This document shows, piece by piece, positions 16,445 to 23,870 of a stretch of DNA of 64,000 nucleotides. The translations under genes and the position numbers were made by a program. Position 1 is the first letter of the stretch. Every line of letters begins with the position of its first letter. The notes below the pieces were generated by a model. That model searched no databases. It saw only the letters and a list, made by a program, of their open reading frames with translations, and had not been told where the DNA came from. This DNA comes from CAZDDB01 sp963843285 (GTDB lineage: Bacteria; Acidobacteriota; HRBIN11; JAKEFK01): NCBI GenBank assembly GCA_963843285.1, contig CAWJJO010000013.1, positions 372,001 to 436,000 of the forward strand, read 5' to 3'.

Positions 16445-17197
16445 ATGACCGAGAGACTTGTCGATCATTCACGCTATTCCGGCGTAATCAATTATCATGA
16501 CGAAGAGTGGCATACACCCAAAGGACGCGCGATTCGTGAGGTCATTTTTGGCGTAAACGACGGTCTGATCACCACTCTAGGATTTGTTGCAGGCGTAACT
16601 GGATCGATTGTCGACCGCCGCATTATCATCCTGGCAGCCGTAGCCGAAATGGTTGCCGGCGCCATTTCGATGACCACTGGAGCGTACATCTCCAGCAAGT
16701 CGCAACGAGAGTTTTTCCAGAAAGAAATTGCGCGGGAACGCTGGGAAATCGATGCCGATCCGGAACATGAGAAATCAGAAATTCGCGAAATCTACAGCAA
16801 ACGGGGCTTTACCAATGAAGAGATTGACATCCTCATCCGCCGCATCACTTCGGATAAGGAACAATGGCTCCGCTTCATGCTGCGCGAAGAACTTGGCCTT
16901 GGCGATGAAGCTTTCGAGAATCCTGTAAAAATCGGATTGATCATGGGAGTCAGCTTTTTGACCGGCTCGATCATCCCACTCCTGCCTTACCTTTTCTTCC
17001 ATGCGCATGCTGCTTTGATTGTGGCAACAGTGGCAAGCGTAGTATTTCTCTTTGCTATTGGCGCATTCAAGACACGCATTACAAAGCTGAGCTGGCTCAA
17101 AAGTGGAATGGAGATGCTGCTGATCGGTACCGGATCCGCGATCGTGGGATACTTCCTGGGTCTTTTTGTATCCCGATTGACAGGTCTGCATCCCTGA
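16445..17197 (+). CDS. VIT1/CCC1 family iron/manganese transporter
   Basis: 250 residues. The signature IREVIFGVNDGLITTLGFVAGVTGS opens the first membrane helix, followed by GAISMTTGAYISSKSQREFF. A cytosolic helical hairpin with many glutamates (EIARERWEIDADPEHEKSEI) is the metal-binding domain of the family, then three more helices. It would move Fe(II) or Mn(II) out of the cytosol by proton exchange. The next gene starts nine bases later, so they probably share a transcript. Confidence 0.92.
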   Translation: MTERLVDHSRYSGVINYHDEEWHTPKGRAIREVIFGVNDGLITTLGFVAGVTGSIVDRRIIILAAVAEMVAGAISMTTGAYISSKSQREFFQKEIARERWEIDADPEHEKSEIREIYSKRGFTNEEIDILIRRITSDKEQWLRFMLREELGLGDEAFENPVKIGLIMGVSFLTGSIIPLLPYLFFHAHAALIVATVASVVFLFAIGAFKTRITKLSWLKSGMEMLLIGTGSAIVGYFLGLFVSRLTGLHP

Positions 17198-17206
17198 GGC
17201 CTGAGC

Positions 17207-17539
17207 GTGGACCAACGACTCAAAGACTTTGTGACTCTCTTTAACGATAGAAGCTTCTTTGAAGCCCACGAAGTCCTGGAACTGCTCTGGCTGGAAACTG
17301 AAGGAAGGGAAAAGGATTTCTACAAGGGACTGATCCAGTGTGCTGCCGCTTTCGTACATCACCAGCGCGGAAATCCGAAGGGCGCGCAGAAACTCTACCA
17401 GAGAGCCAATAGCTACCTCAAGTCCTATTTGCCGCATTTTGGCGGGATCAACACCGAAAAATTGGCGAGCGAATTCCAGGACTTCTTTGAGACAAATCGA
17501 GACACCAGTACTGATACCCCTCAGATCGAATTCCTGTAA
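17207..17539 (+). CDS. DUF309 family protein
   Basis: 110 residues from GTG. The DUF309 signature is clear: FNDRSFFEAHEVLELLW, then REKDFYKGLIQCAAAFVHHQRGN, then a run of helices. The two histidine-containing motifs suggest a small metal-binding helical protein. Function unknown across the family. Nine bases after the VIT1-type gene. Confidence 0.88.
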   Translation: MDQRLKDFVTLFNDRSFFEAHEVLELLWLETEGREKDFYKGLIQCAAAFVHHQRGNPKGAQKLYQRANSYLKSYLPHFGGINTEKLASEFQDFFETNRDTSTDTPQIEFL

Positions 17540-17574
17540 GCAGATTTCACTTCAGGGCGAAAGATTTCCATCCT

Positions 17575-17612
17575 CCATCCTCCTTTGTGTCCTTCGTGCC
17601 TTTGTGGTGATT
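17575..17612. repeat. Single arm of the CACAAAG-type repeat
   Basis: TCCTTTGTGTCCTTCGTGCCTTTGTGGTGA matches the right arm of the repeats at 9422, 23120 and 57183, but no left arm is present. It lies just upstream of the arsR promoter. Confidence 0.65.
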
Positions 17613-17620
17613 CCTTCCTA

Positions 17621-17656
17621 TTGACATATATTTTAGTATTTACTAAAATATTGTTC
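17621..17656 (+). promoter_or_regulatory. Sigma70-type promoter overlapping an ArsR-type operator; leaderless start
   Basis: TTGACA at 17621-17626, a 17-base spacer and TAAAAT at 17644-17649 form a near-consensus promoter. A perfect palindrome TATTTTAGTA-TT-TACTAAAATA (17629-17650) covers the spacer and the -10 box. The ATG of arsR is at 17657, only seven bases after the -10, so transcription should start at or next to the start codon, and no ribosome site exists. Autorepression by the ArsR protein and leaderless translation follow as inference. Confidence 0.82.
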
Positions 17657-17998
17657 ATGACGGAAATCTTTCAAGCTTTACAGACACCGCGCAGACGGGA
17701 GATTTTGCGACTGATCTGGAACCGTGAGCAATGTGCGGGTGACATCTGCAAGGCACAAAAGGACATCACATTTGGGGCTGTTTCCCAGCATCTTCGAATC
17801 CTGGAAGAAGCCGGACTGGTTCAGAGTCGCAAGGATGGTGTGCGCCATTTCTACACCGCCCGAAAAGACCAGCTTGGTCCGCTTCGCCCCTGGCTCGAAG
17901 AAATCTGGGATACGGCACTTTATCGTTTGAAAATTCGCGCCGAGCTGGAGCAAGCACGCCGCGGGCCACGATCAAAGAAAAGGAGAACCAAACAATGA
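17657..17998 (+). CDS. ArsR-family winged-helix repressor
   Basis: 113 residues (ATG 17657; longer upstream frames run into the promoter). TEIFQALQTPRRREILRLIW opens the winged helix; QKDITFGAVSQHLRILEEAGLV is the recognition helix region, followed by VRHFYTAR on the wing. No metal-binding cysteine pair of the CxC type is seen, so it belongs with the SdpR/ArsR regulators paired with AHSA1 proteins. It overlaps the next gene by four bases (ATGA). It probably represses both genes from the palindrome at 17629-17650. Confidence 0.9.
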   Translation: MTEIFQALQTPRRREILRLIWNREQCAGDICKAQKDITFGAVSQHLRILEEAGLVQSRKDGVRHFYTARKDQLGPLRPWLEEIWDTALYRLKIRAELEQARRGPRSKKRRTKQ

Positions 17999-18762
17999 CT
18001 GAACTAATGCATACTCTGGATCGAACCATTCTGATTTGCGCAAAGCGCTCCACCGTATTCCGCTACTTTACCGATTCCAAACGTTTCGCAGATTGGTGGG
18101 GAGCGGGATCACAAATTGAAGGAAAAGCAGGAGGTTCTTTGCGCATCTTCATGCCGGGGGGGATCACTGCATCCGGAGAAGTTCTCGAAATCACGCCGAA
18201 CGAAAAAATCGTATTCACATACGGTTTTGACTCCGGCACCCCGATTCCGCCCGGAGGCTCCCGTGTAACAGTCACCTTACAGGATCACCCGGAGGGAACA
18301 CTGCTGAGCCTGCACCATGAATTTGCAGATACAGCTACGCGGGATCACCATGTACAGGGTTGGCGCTATCAGCTTGCGTTGTTTGCAAACGTCGCCGCGC
18401 AGGAAGAGCATGCGGGCATACAGCGAACGGTAGACGGCTATTTTGCGATGTGGAACATGATCGATGACACGGAGCGGCGAAACGCGATGGAAGGACTTCT
18501 CATTCCAAATGTAACATTCAAGGACCGTTTCAGCTGCACCAGCAACGCCGACGATCTCAACGCGCACATCGCGGCCGGGAAACAGTTCATGCCGGGGCTT
18601 ACCATCACGCGCGATGGGGAGACACAACAATGTCAGGGAACCGCCATCACAAATTGGATTGCCCACCGCGCAGATGGAACCGAAGCGGGACGCGGAATCA
18701 ATGTGTTTCATCTCACGCCGGAAGGGCTGATCCGCGACATCGTCGGCTTCTGGAAAATGTAA
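17995..18762 (+). CDS. AHSA1/SRPBCC domain fused to a SnoaL-like domain
   Basis: 255 residues. The first 140 are an AHSA1-type START-like domain (RTILICAKRSTVFRYFTDSKRFADWWG, then EITPNEKIVFTYGF, then GWRYQLALFANVA). The rest resembles an NTF2/SnoaL-like fold (YFAMWNMIDDTERR, FKDRFSCTSNADDLNAHI, GRGINVFHLTPEGLI). Both folds form hydrophobic pockets. ArsR-AHSA1 pairs are common and the ligand is usually unknown; the added SnoaL-like domain is less usual. Coupled to arsR by an ATGA overlap. Confidence 0.85.
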   Translation: MTELMHTLDRTILICAKRSTVFRYFTDSKRFADWWGAGSQIEGKAGGSLRIFMPGGITASGEVLEITPNEKIVFTYGFDSGTPIPPGGSRVTVTLQDHPEGTLLSLHHEFADTATRDHHVQGWRYQLALFANVAAQEEHAGIQRTVDGYFAMWNMIDDTERRNAMEGLLIPNVTFKDRFSCTSNADDLNAHIAAGKQFMPGLTITRDGETQQCQGTAITNWIAHRADGTEAGRGINVFHLTPEGLIRDIVGFWKM

Positions 18763-18767
18763 TCAAC

Positions 18768-18830
18768 TTGGAGTTGGCGGGCGTCCCTGCCCGCCAGGAA
18801 TCGGCAGGCACGGAGGCCTGCCGGCTCCAA
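18768..18830. repeat. GC-rich double-hairpin repeat
   Basis: TTGGAG and CTCCAA ends enclose GGCGGGCGTCCCTGCCCGCC and GGCAGGCACGGAGGCCTGCC. This is the clearest full-length copy of the family also at 8295 and 13428. It lies between the convergent AHSA1 and queG genes. Confidence 0.8.
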
Positions 18831-18838
18831 TTTTGTAT

Positions 18839-19855
18839 TCACTCATCCAACTGCTCGAGCGCCCACGCCGCATGTTCGCGGATCATCTCATCATCGGAGG
18901 TCAGGTGCTTCCGAATGTCTTCCCGCAAGTCCGGACGTTTTGAGTTTCCCGCAGCGACCAAGCAATTACGGAGAAAGCCACGATATTTTGCGCGAAGCAC
19001 ATTTGTTCCTGCAAAACGAAGCCGGAATTCTTCCGCAGTCAGGCAGAGATAGTCCTTGAGTGTTGCCGACAATACCCGCTGATCCGGCGTAAAACGCGGA
19101 TCTCCCGCATATGCAAACCGGTTCCACGGACAAACATCCTGACAGTCATCGCACCCAAAAATACGATTTCCGATCAGCGGTCGAAGCTCAACGGGGATCG
19201 ATCCGCGAAGTTCGATGGTGAGATAAGAGATGCATAGCCGCGCATCCAGGACATACGGGGCAACAATCGCGCCGGTCGGACAGGCGGTAATGCAATCAGA
19301 ACAGCTACCGCAATGATCCTGCGCGGGTAGATCCGGCTCGAGATCAAGGTCCGTCAAGATCTCTCCCAAAAAGAACCAGGAACTGCCCTTCTGATTCAGA
19401 ACGTTCGTGTGCTTTCCAATCCAACCGATTCCCGATTTCTGAGCCCAATGTTTCTCAGCAACCGGGCCCGTATCCACGTAGATCTTCGTAGCGCAGTCCG
19501 GTCTGATCTGCCGGATCCATGCGGCCAGCTCTTCGAGCATCGGCTTCATCACGCGGTGATAGTCGCGGGCCCATGCATATTTGCTGATCATTCCCTCCTG
19601 CGGAGCATCGGCGCCGTCAGGCCAGCGATAATTCAAACCTACTACAATTATAGTACGGATTCCCGCCAGCACGGTCGAGGGGGCCACACGCTTCGGATTC
19701 TCCATATACCGCATTTCGCCATGATAATCTTTGCCCAGCCACTCGTTCAAAAAAGGGACCTCGTCTCCGGGCGGACACATGCCCACGCGGCTGAATCCAA
19801 TGCGAATTGCTTGATCTTTAATCTGTTGCTCGATTTTCCCGGAGGACATACTCAT
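18839..19855 (-). CDS. queG: Epoxyqueuosine reductase
   Basis: About 338 residues. Two ferredoxin-type clusters, CGSCSDCITACPTGAI and CDDCQDVCPWN, plus the N-terminal cobalamin-binding region (RIGFSRVGMCPPG, IVVGLNYRWPDG) and a C-terminal HEAT-like end (MIREHAAWALEQLDE) identify QueG. It performs the last step of queuosine synthesis in tRNA using cobalamin. The start at 19855 is one of three close methionines; 19867 would overlap the divergent Nudix start, and 19849 is also possible. The two genes run head to head with about ten bases between starts. Confidence 0.95.
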   Translation of the reverse strand: MSMSSGKIEQQIKDQAIRIGFSRVGMCPPGDEVPFLNEWLGKDYHGEMRYMENPKRVAPSTVLAGIRTIIVVGLNYRWPDGADAPQEGMISKYAWARDYHRVMKPMLEELAAWIRQIRPDCATKIYVDTGPVAEKHWAQKSGIGWIGKHTNVLNQKGSSWFFLGEILTDLDLEPDLPAQDHCGSCSDCITACPTGAIVAPYVLDARLCISYLTIELRGSIPVELRPLIGNRIFGCDDCQDVCPWNRFAYAGDPRFTPDQRVLSATLKDYLCLTAEEFRLRFAGTNVLRAKYRGFLRNCLVAAGNSKRPDLREDIRKHLTSDDEMIREHAAWALEQLDE

Positions 19856-19865
19856 AATATAAATC

Positions 19866-20444
19866 ATGACTTCCCTGCGTGATCGAATCCGTCTCCGACT
19901 GGAAGCCTATTCCCCTGAAACAATCCTGGCGACAGACCGAATTCCTGCTGCCGTCCTGGTGCCTCTGTTTGACAAGCACGACCACCCTCACCTTCTGTTT
20001 ACAAAACGCACCAATCACCTGCAATACCATCGTGGCGAAATCTGTTTTCCCGGAGGATCCCGTGATGCGGCAGATGTGGATTTGCAGGCGACTGCAATCC
20101 GTGAGCTCCGCGAAGAGATCGATGTGCCTCATAGCCGAATCGAAATTCTGGGCAGACTGGATGATATCCGGGCAGTCAGCTCCTCTTTTCTCGTATCTCC
20201 CTACGTTGGCTATCTCCAATCCGGAACATGGTTTCGCCCGAACAAAGAGGAAGTGGAAGAGCTTCTGGAAATTCCCTTTCAACATTTCGAGAATGCTTCC
20301 ATCTTCCGAGAGGAGGAAAGGCTTGTTGATGGAAAGCCACATGCCGTTTACTATTACAGGTGGAATTCACATACGATCTGGGGTCTTACTGCCCGCGTTC
20401 TAAAGACGTTGTTGGACGTGTTACAAGGAGAAAAAAATGATTGA
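19866..20444 (+). CDS. Nudix hydrolase, CoA pyrophosphatase-like
   Basis: 192 residues. The Nudix box FPGGSRDAADVDLQATAIRE continuing LREEIDV fits the NudL/CoA pyrophosphatase branch, in which a D-rich stretch follows GG and IRE..EE binds magnesium. The upstream TKRTNHLQYHRGEICFPGG is also typical of that branch. It would split CoA to phosphopantetheine and ADP. It starts divergently from queG and overlaps the next gene by eight bases. Confidence 0.88.
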   Translation: MTSLRDRIRLRLEAYSPETILATDRIPAAVLVPLFDKHDHPHLLFTKRTNHLQYHRGEICFPGGSRDAADVDLQATAIRELREEIDVPHSRIEILGRLDDIRAVSSSFLVSPYVGYLQSGTWFRPNKEEVEELLEIPFQHFENASIFREEERLVDGKPHAVYYYRWNSHTIWGLTARVLKTLLDVLQGEKND

Positions 20445-21222
20445 GAACATCCGGTATTCCAAGAAAATCAACTGGGTTGTGTTTGCATTCTTTACCATTT
20501 TGATGGTAGTGCTTCTTTTCTGGTTTGACCGTGTTTGGGGAGAAGATGCGAAAGCAATGAAAGTTGCGCAAAAGACCCTGGACGCGATGGGAGGAATGGA
20601 GAACTGGAAAGCCACTCCGGCGATCCGTTTTAACTTTGTAGTGGATTCAAAGGGGAATCCACCCCGTTCGGTGAAACATCTTTGGGATCGGAAAAACTCT
20701 CGGGATCATGTGGAATGGTCCCGTGACGGTAAGACCACAATCGCGTGGGTGAATCTGAAGACAAAGTCAGGAACCGCATGGCAGGACGGGAAGAAGCTCG
20801 AAGGAGAAGCCCTTCAAAAGGCGCTGGATACCGCTCATGCACGGTGGATCAACGACACCTACTGGCTCATCATGCCTTTCAAAATTCTGGATGCCGGTGT
20901 GACCCTGGAATATTCCAGCGAAAAGGAAGGTCACGATATTCTGCATCTCAGCTTCAAAGGTGTCGGGATGACTCCCGGTGACCAGTACTGGGCTTACATC
21001 AATCAAACAACCGGTTTGATGGACCATTGGGAGTATCTCCTTCAGGACGAAAAAGAGAAGGGCTCCTGGGATTGGAAAGACTGGGGTGATTACGGGAAAG
21101 TGAAACTTTCAAAATGGAAGGAGAGTCCCGATCATAAAACAAAAATCGGATTTGACCCGCTGCAGGTACTCGATTCCGCGGATCCGTCTTTTTTTGGAGA
21201 AGAGCTAAAGACGCTTGATTAG
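20437..21222 (+). CDS. Membrane-anchored periplasmic protein of unknown function
   Basis: 261 residues. An N-terminal membrane helix (WVVFAFFTILMVVLLFWF) precedes an outside domain that starts KVAQKTLDAMGGMENWKATP, a pattern common in exported lipoprotein-like proteins of the DUF6503/outer-membrane-lipoprotein-sorting type, followed by beta strands. No catalytic motif seen. It overlaps the Nudix gene by eight bases. Confidence 0.7.
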   Translation: MIENIRYSKKINWVVFAFFTILMVVLLFWFDRVWGEDAKAMKVAQKTLDAMGGMENWKATPAIRFNFVVDSKGNPPRSVKHLWDRKNSRDHVEWSRDGKTTIAWVNLKTKSGTAWQDGKKLEGEALQKALDTAHARWINDTYWLIMPFKILDAGVTLEYSSEKEGHDILHLSFKGVGMTPGDQYWAYINQTTGLMDHWEYLLQDEKEKGSWDWKDWGDYGKVKLSKWKESPDHKTKIGFDPLQVLDSADPSFFGEELKTLD

Positions 21223-21231
21223 CAGGCGTCT

Positions 21232-21627
21232 TCAGGAACTAGATTCCGGTAAGCTCCGCAAGGAACGGGCGATCAGCGCGAGGCCGCCGACCAGAAGAAT
21301 GAGCATGATCAAAGTGTTGTACAGGGTAGTCGGACGAAAATAAATCTGCAGATTCGCGATCACACCAACTATAATTGCTAGAAAGGCGGCGACCGTAAGA
21401 AACCAGCCTATGGTCGAGCTCCCGTCAAAGAAAAGGAACCCGATCCCGATCAGGAACGGAATCAAAGTGATGCCAAAACTGTAGTTGCCGAAATAGCTCC
21501 AGAACCCGGAATGCACCGTAACCTGATTTAGAAGCAAATAGCCACCAATGATCGCAAAGATCGACCCAACGATAAAGTGCGTGATACCGCCTGGTGTTCC
21601 ACCCGCTCCTCTCTTCACACCGTTCAT
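21232..21627 (-). CDS. Small four-helix membrane protein
   Basis: 131 residues with four hydrophobic helices (about 17-37, 43-65, 70-92, 100-122) and a polar glycine-rich front. Its stop lies ten bases from the convergent neighbour. No family recognised. The start ATG at 21627 is plausible; the upstream gap to the GDH gene is 78 bases. Confidence 0.65.
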   Translation of the reverse strand: MNGVKRGAGGTPGGITHFIVGSIFAIIGGYLLLNQVTVHSGFWSYFGNYSFGITLIPFLIGIGFLFFDGSSTIGWFLTVAAFLAIIVGVIANLQIYFRPTTLYNTLIMLILLVGGLALIARSLRSLPESSS

Positions 21628-21705
21628 AAGTCACATGATAGCATAGGCTCCATCCTTCATCCTTTTCCCCATCTGGTGTATCATTCTTTCAAAAGGAGTC
21701 AGGAC

Positions 21706-23118
21706 ATGGCAGAAGGAACGTCATTTCTCTCCACGGTTGATCACTATTTCGAGAATGCTGCCAGCTTTCTGGACCATCCGCGCGGATTGCTGGATCAGAT
21801 CAAGATTTGCAATAGTGTGTATCACTTCAAGTTCCCAGTACGAGTAGGAAACGAGTACGACGTGATTTATGCCTGGAGGGTAGAACACAGTCATCATAAG
21901 CTGCCGGTAAAAGGAGGGATTCGGTTTTCAGAACATGCTGATGAAGACGAAGTAAAGGCGCTGGCCTCGCTGATGACATACAAGTGCGCAATTGTGGATG
22001 TTCCGTTTGGAGGTGCCAAGGGCGCTGTCAGGATCAACCCGAAAAAATACAGTCTGGAACAACTGGAAAGAATCACTCGACGTTACACCGCGGAGCTGAT
22101 TAAGAAGCAATTTATCGGCCCCGGCATAGATGTTCCGGCCCCGGATTACGGCACTGGTCCGCGCGAAATGGCATGGATCGCGGACACATATGCGGCCTAT
22201 CACGCGGGTCAAATCGATGCGCTCGGATGTGTTACCGGAAAACCGGTGACTCAGGGAGGAATTCGCGGAAGAAAGGAAGCTACGGGCCGTGGCGTTTATT
22301 TTGGAACGCGCGAAGCGTGTTCCATCAAAGAAGACATGGCAAGACTCGGACTCCAGCCGGGATTGGCCGGGAAAAAAGTGATCGTGCAGGGACTTGGGAA
22401 TGTGGGCTACTATACATCGAAATTCTTTCAAGATGCCGGAGCGATTCTGGTGGGACTCGCCGAATATGAAGGAGCGATCTATTCGGAAAAGGGGATCGAT
22501 CTGGAAAAAGTGTTCCAGCACAGAAAGGAAACGGGATCGATTCTCAATTATCCGGGGGCTACTAATATAGTAGAATCAACCCGGGCCCTTGAGATGCCTT
22601 GCGATATTCTCGTCCCGGCGGCTCTGGAAAACGTAATCACCGCGGAAAATGCAGGAAGAATCCAGGCAAAGATCATTTCGGAGGGGGCAAACGGCCCAAC
22701 AAACTTTGCCGCAGACCGCATTCTTGCGGAAAAGGGAGTACTGATCATTCCGGACGTTTACCTCAATGCCGGAGGCGTCACAGTTTCCTATTTCGAATGG
22801 CTGAAAAATCTTTCTCACGTGCGATTAGGACGAATGGGAAAGCGCTTTGACGAGATGAGCGCTCAGCGGCTCCTGGGCGCGATTGAGAAAAGCACCGGGC
22901 AAAGAATCTCCGATGAGGAAAAGAAATCGTTAGCCCGCGGCGCCGATGAGGAAGATCTGGTGAACTCCGGGTTAGAAGAAACGATGACTTCCGCGTATCA
23001 TCAAATTCGGGAGATTCGCAAAAGCAATCTGAAGGTACCGGACTTGCGGACTGCGGCGTTTATGAATGCCATCAACAAGATTGCCGTTGCTTATATGGAA
23101 CTCGGCATCTTTCCATAG
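21706..23118 (+). CDS. gdhA: Glutamate dehydrogenase
   Basis: 470 residues from ATG 21706, which has the ribosome site AAAGGAG; the frame extends farther upstream without one. Substrate site PVKGGIRFSEHADEDEVKAL, catalytic lysine region KCAIVDVPFGGAKG, then the dinucleotide fold VQGLGNVGYYTSKFF. It interconverts glutamate and 2-oxoglutarate plus ammonia. Length exceeds the usual 420 because of an extended C-terminus (QRISDEEKKSLARGADEEDL). Followed by a CACAAAG repeat. Confidence 0.95.
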   Translation: MAEGTSFLSTVDHYFENAASFLDHPRGLLDQIKICNSVYHFKFPVRVGNEYDVIYAWRVEHSHHKLPVKGGIRFSEHADEDEVKALASLMTYKCAIVDVPFGGAKGAVRINPKKYSLEQLERITRRYTAELIKKQFIGPGIDVPAPDYGTGPREMAWIADTYAAYHAGQIDALGCVTGKPVTQGGIRGRKEATGRGVYFGTREACSIKEDMARLGLQPGLAGKKVIVQGLGNVGYYTSKFFQDAGAILVGLAEYEGAIYSEKGIDLEKVFQHRKETGSILNYPGATNIVESTRALEMPCDILVPAALENVITAENAGRIQAKIISEGANGPTNFAADRILAEKGVLIIPDVYLNAGGVTVSYFEWLKNLSHVRLGRMGKRFDEMSAQRLLGAIEKSTGQRISDEEKKSLARGADEEDLVNSGLEETMTSAYHQIREIRKSNLKVPDLRTAAFMNAINKIAVAYMELGIFP

Positions 23119-23119
23119 G

Positions 23120-23198
23120 AATTCACCACAAAGACACAAAGGGCACAAAGAGAAAAAAAGCGTTGAATTTTGTGTTCTTTGTGTCTTTGTGGTGAATT
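23120..23198. repeat. CACAAAG-type palindromic repeat (22-bp perfect arms)
   Basis: 23120-23141 and 23177-23198 are exact reverse complements, with an AAAGAGAAAAAAAGCG-like loop. It begins two bases after the glutamate dehydrogenase stop. This is the cleanest copy of the family and would form a long mRNA 3' hairpin. Confidence 0.88.
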
Positions 23199-23203
23199 TG
23201 GGC

Positions 23204-23232
23204 AAAAAAAACGTCCCCTGTTTCCAGGGGAC
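23204..23232 (-). terminator. Rho-independent terminator for the minus-strand receiver gene
   Basis: GTCCCCTG, loop GAAA on the minus strand, CAGGGGAC, followed on that strand by G and eight Ts. It lies about 90 bases after the receiver-gene stop at 23324. Confidence 0.8.
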
Positions 23233-23323
23233 ATTCCTTGGAGGTGCTAACAGTGAAATTTTCCTGTACCTCCCCCCGACAAGGTCCCGGTTCCCTTGGT
23301 TCCTCTCCCTTCTGATCCGAAGA

Positions 23324-23719
23324 TCAGTTTGCGTATTGCAACGGTGCCTCACGAAGCTCGAGCCGCTTTAGCAGCGCAACCAATTGATCGACATCCAGAG
23401 GCTTTTGCAGAAAGCACGTTGCGCCTGCATGCATTACTTCCGATTTCATCTCGTCCGTGCCAGACATCATGATCATCGGCAAATCAAAATACAGCGAGCG
23501 AACATGCCGTATGAACTGAATCGCCTCATACGGATTGATCACTGATAAACGAATGTCCGCAATAATCGCATCCACTCTCAACCCGGCCATCGCTCTCATC
23601 GCAGCTACCGAATCGTTGCAGGCAATGACATCCATACCTTCGGATTGCAAGCACGATGCCAGACTAAACGTAATGCTGGGTTCGTCATCCAGTACCAGAA
23701 TCCGTTTCCTTATACCCAT
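23324..23719 (-). CDS. Stand-alone response regulator receiver
   Basis: 131 residues, a single receiver domain: D11/D12 acidic pair (LVLDDEPS), phospho-acceptor D55 (IIADIRLS), S86-G87-T88, and K106 (FLQKPLD). No output domain. It lies downstream of the sigma54 regulator and kinase on the same strand, with a 143-base gap that contains two matching palindromes. It may act as a phosphate sink or a protein-interaction output for the kinase. Confidence 0.9.
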   Translation of the reverse strand: MGIRKRILVLDDEPSITFSLASCLQSEGMDVIACNDSVAAMRAMAGLRVDAIIADIRLSVINPYEAIQFIRHVRSLYFDLPMIMMSGTDEMKSEVMHAGATCFLQKPLDVDQLVALLKRLELREAPLQYAN

Positions 23720-23790
23720 CCACCTTGTTTATAAGCAAGTTTCGTGCCGAATTCGTCTCGTCGAGACTCCCGAGCCCACTGCCGATGGAT

Positions 23791-23809
23791 TTGTATAAAA
23801 ATCATACAG
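23791..23809. promoter_or_regulatory. Palindromic site A (TGTATAAAAATCATACA)
   Basis: TTGTATAAAAATCATACAG is a near-palindrome upstream of the receiver gene, and is 16 of 19 bases identical to site B at 23852. The repetition with a 61-base centre spacing suggests an operator pair. The binding factor is unknown. Confidence 0.55.
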
Positions 23810-23851
23810 CAGATTGACCTAAGTTATTTAGATCCAATACGTTATCTGAAA

Positions 23852-23870
23852 CTGTATAAAAACTATACAG
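23852..23870. promoter_or_regulatory. Palindromic site B over the stop codon of the sigma54 regulator
   Basis: CTGTATAAAAACTATACAG; with flanking bases 23850-23872 the arms are nine bases each and perfect. It covers the TAG stop of the NtrC-like gene (23863-23865). It could be an operator with site A, or a short hairpin after the mRNA. Confidence 0.55.
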
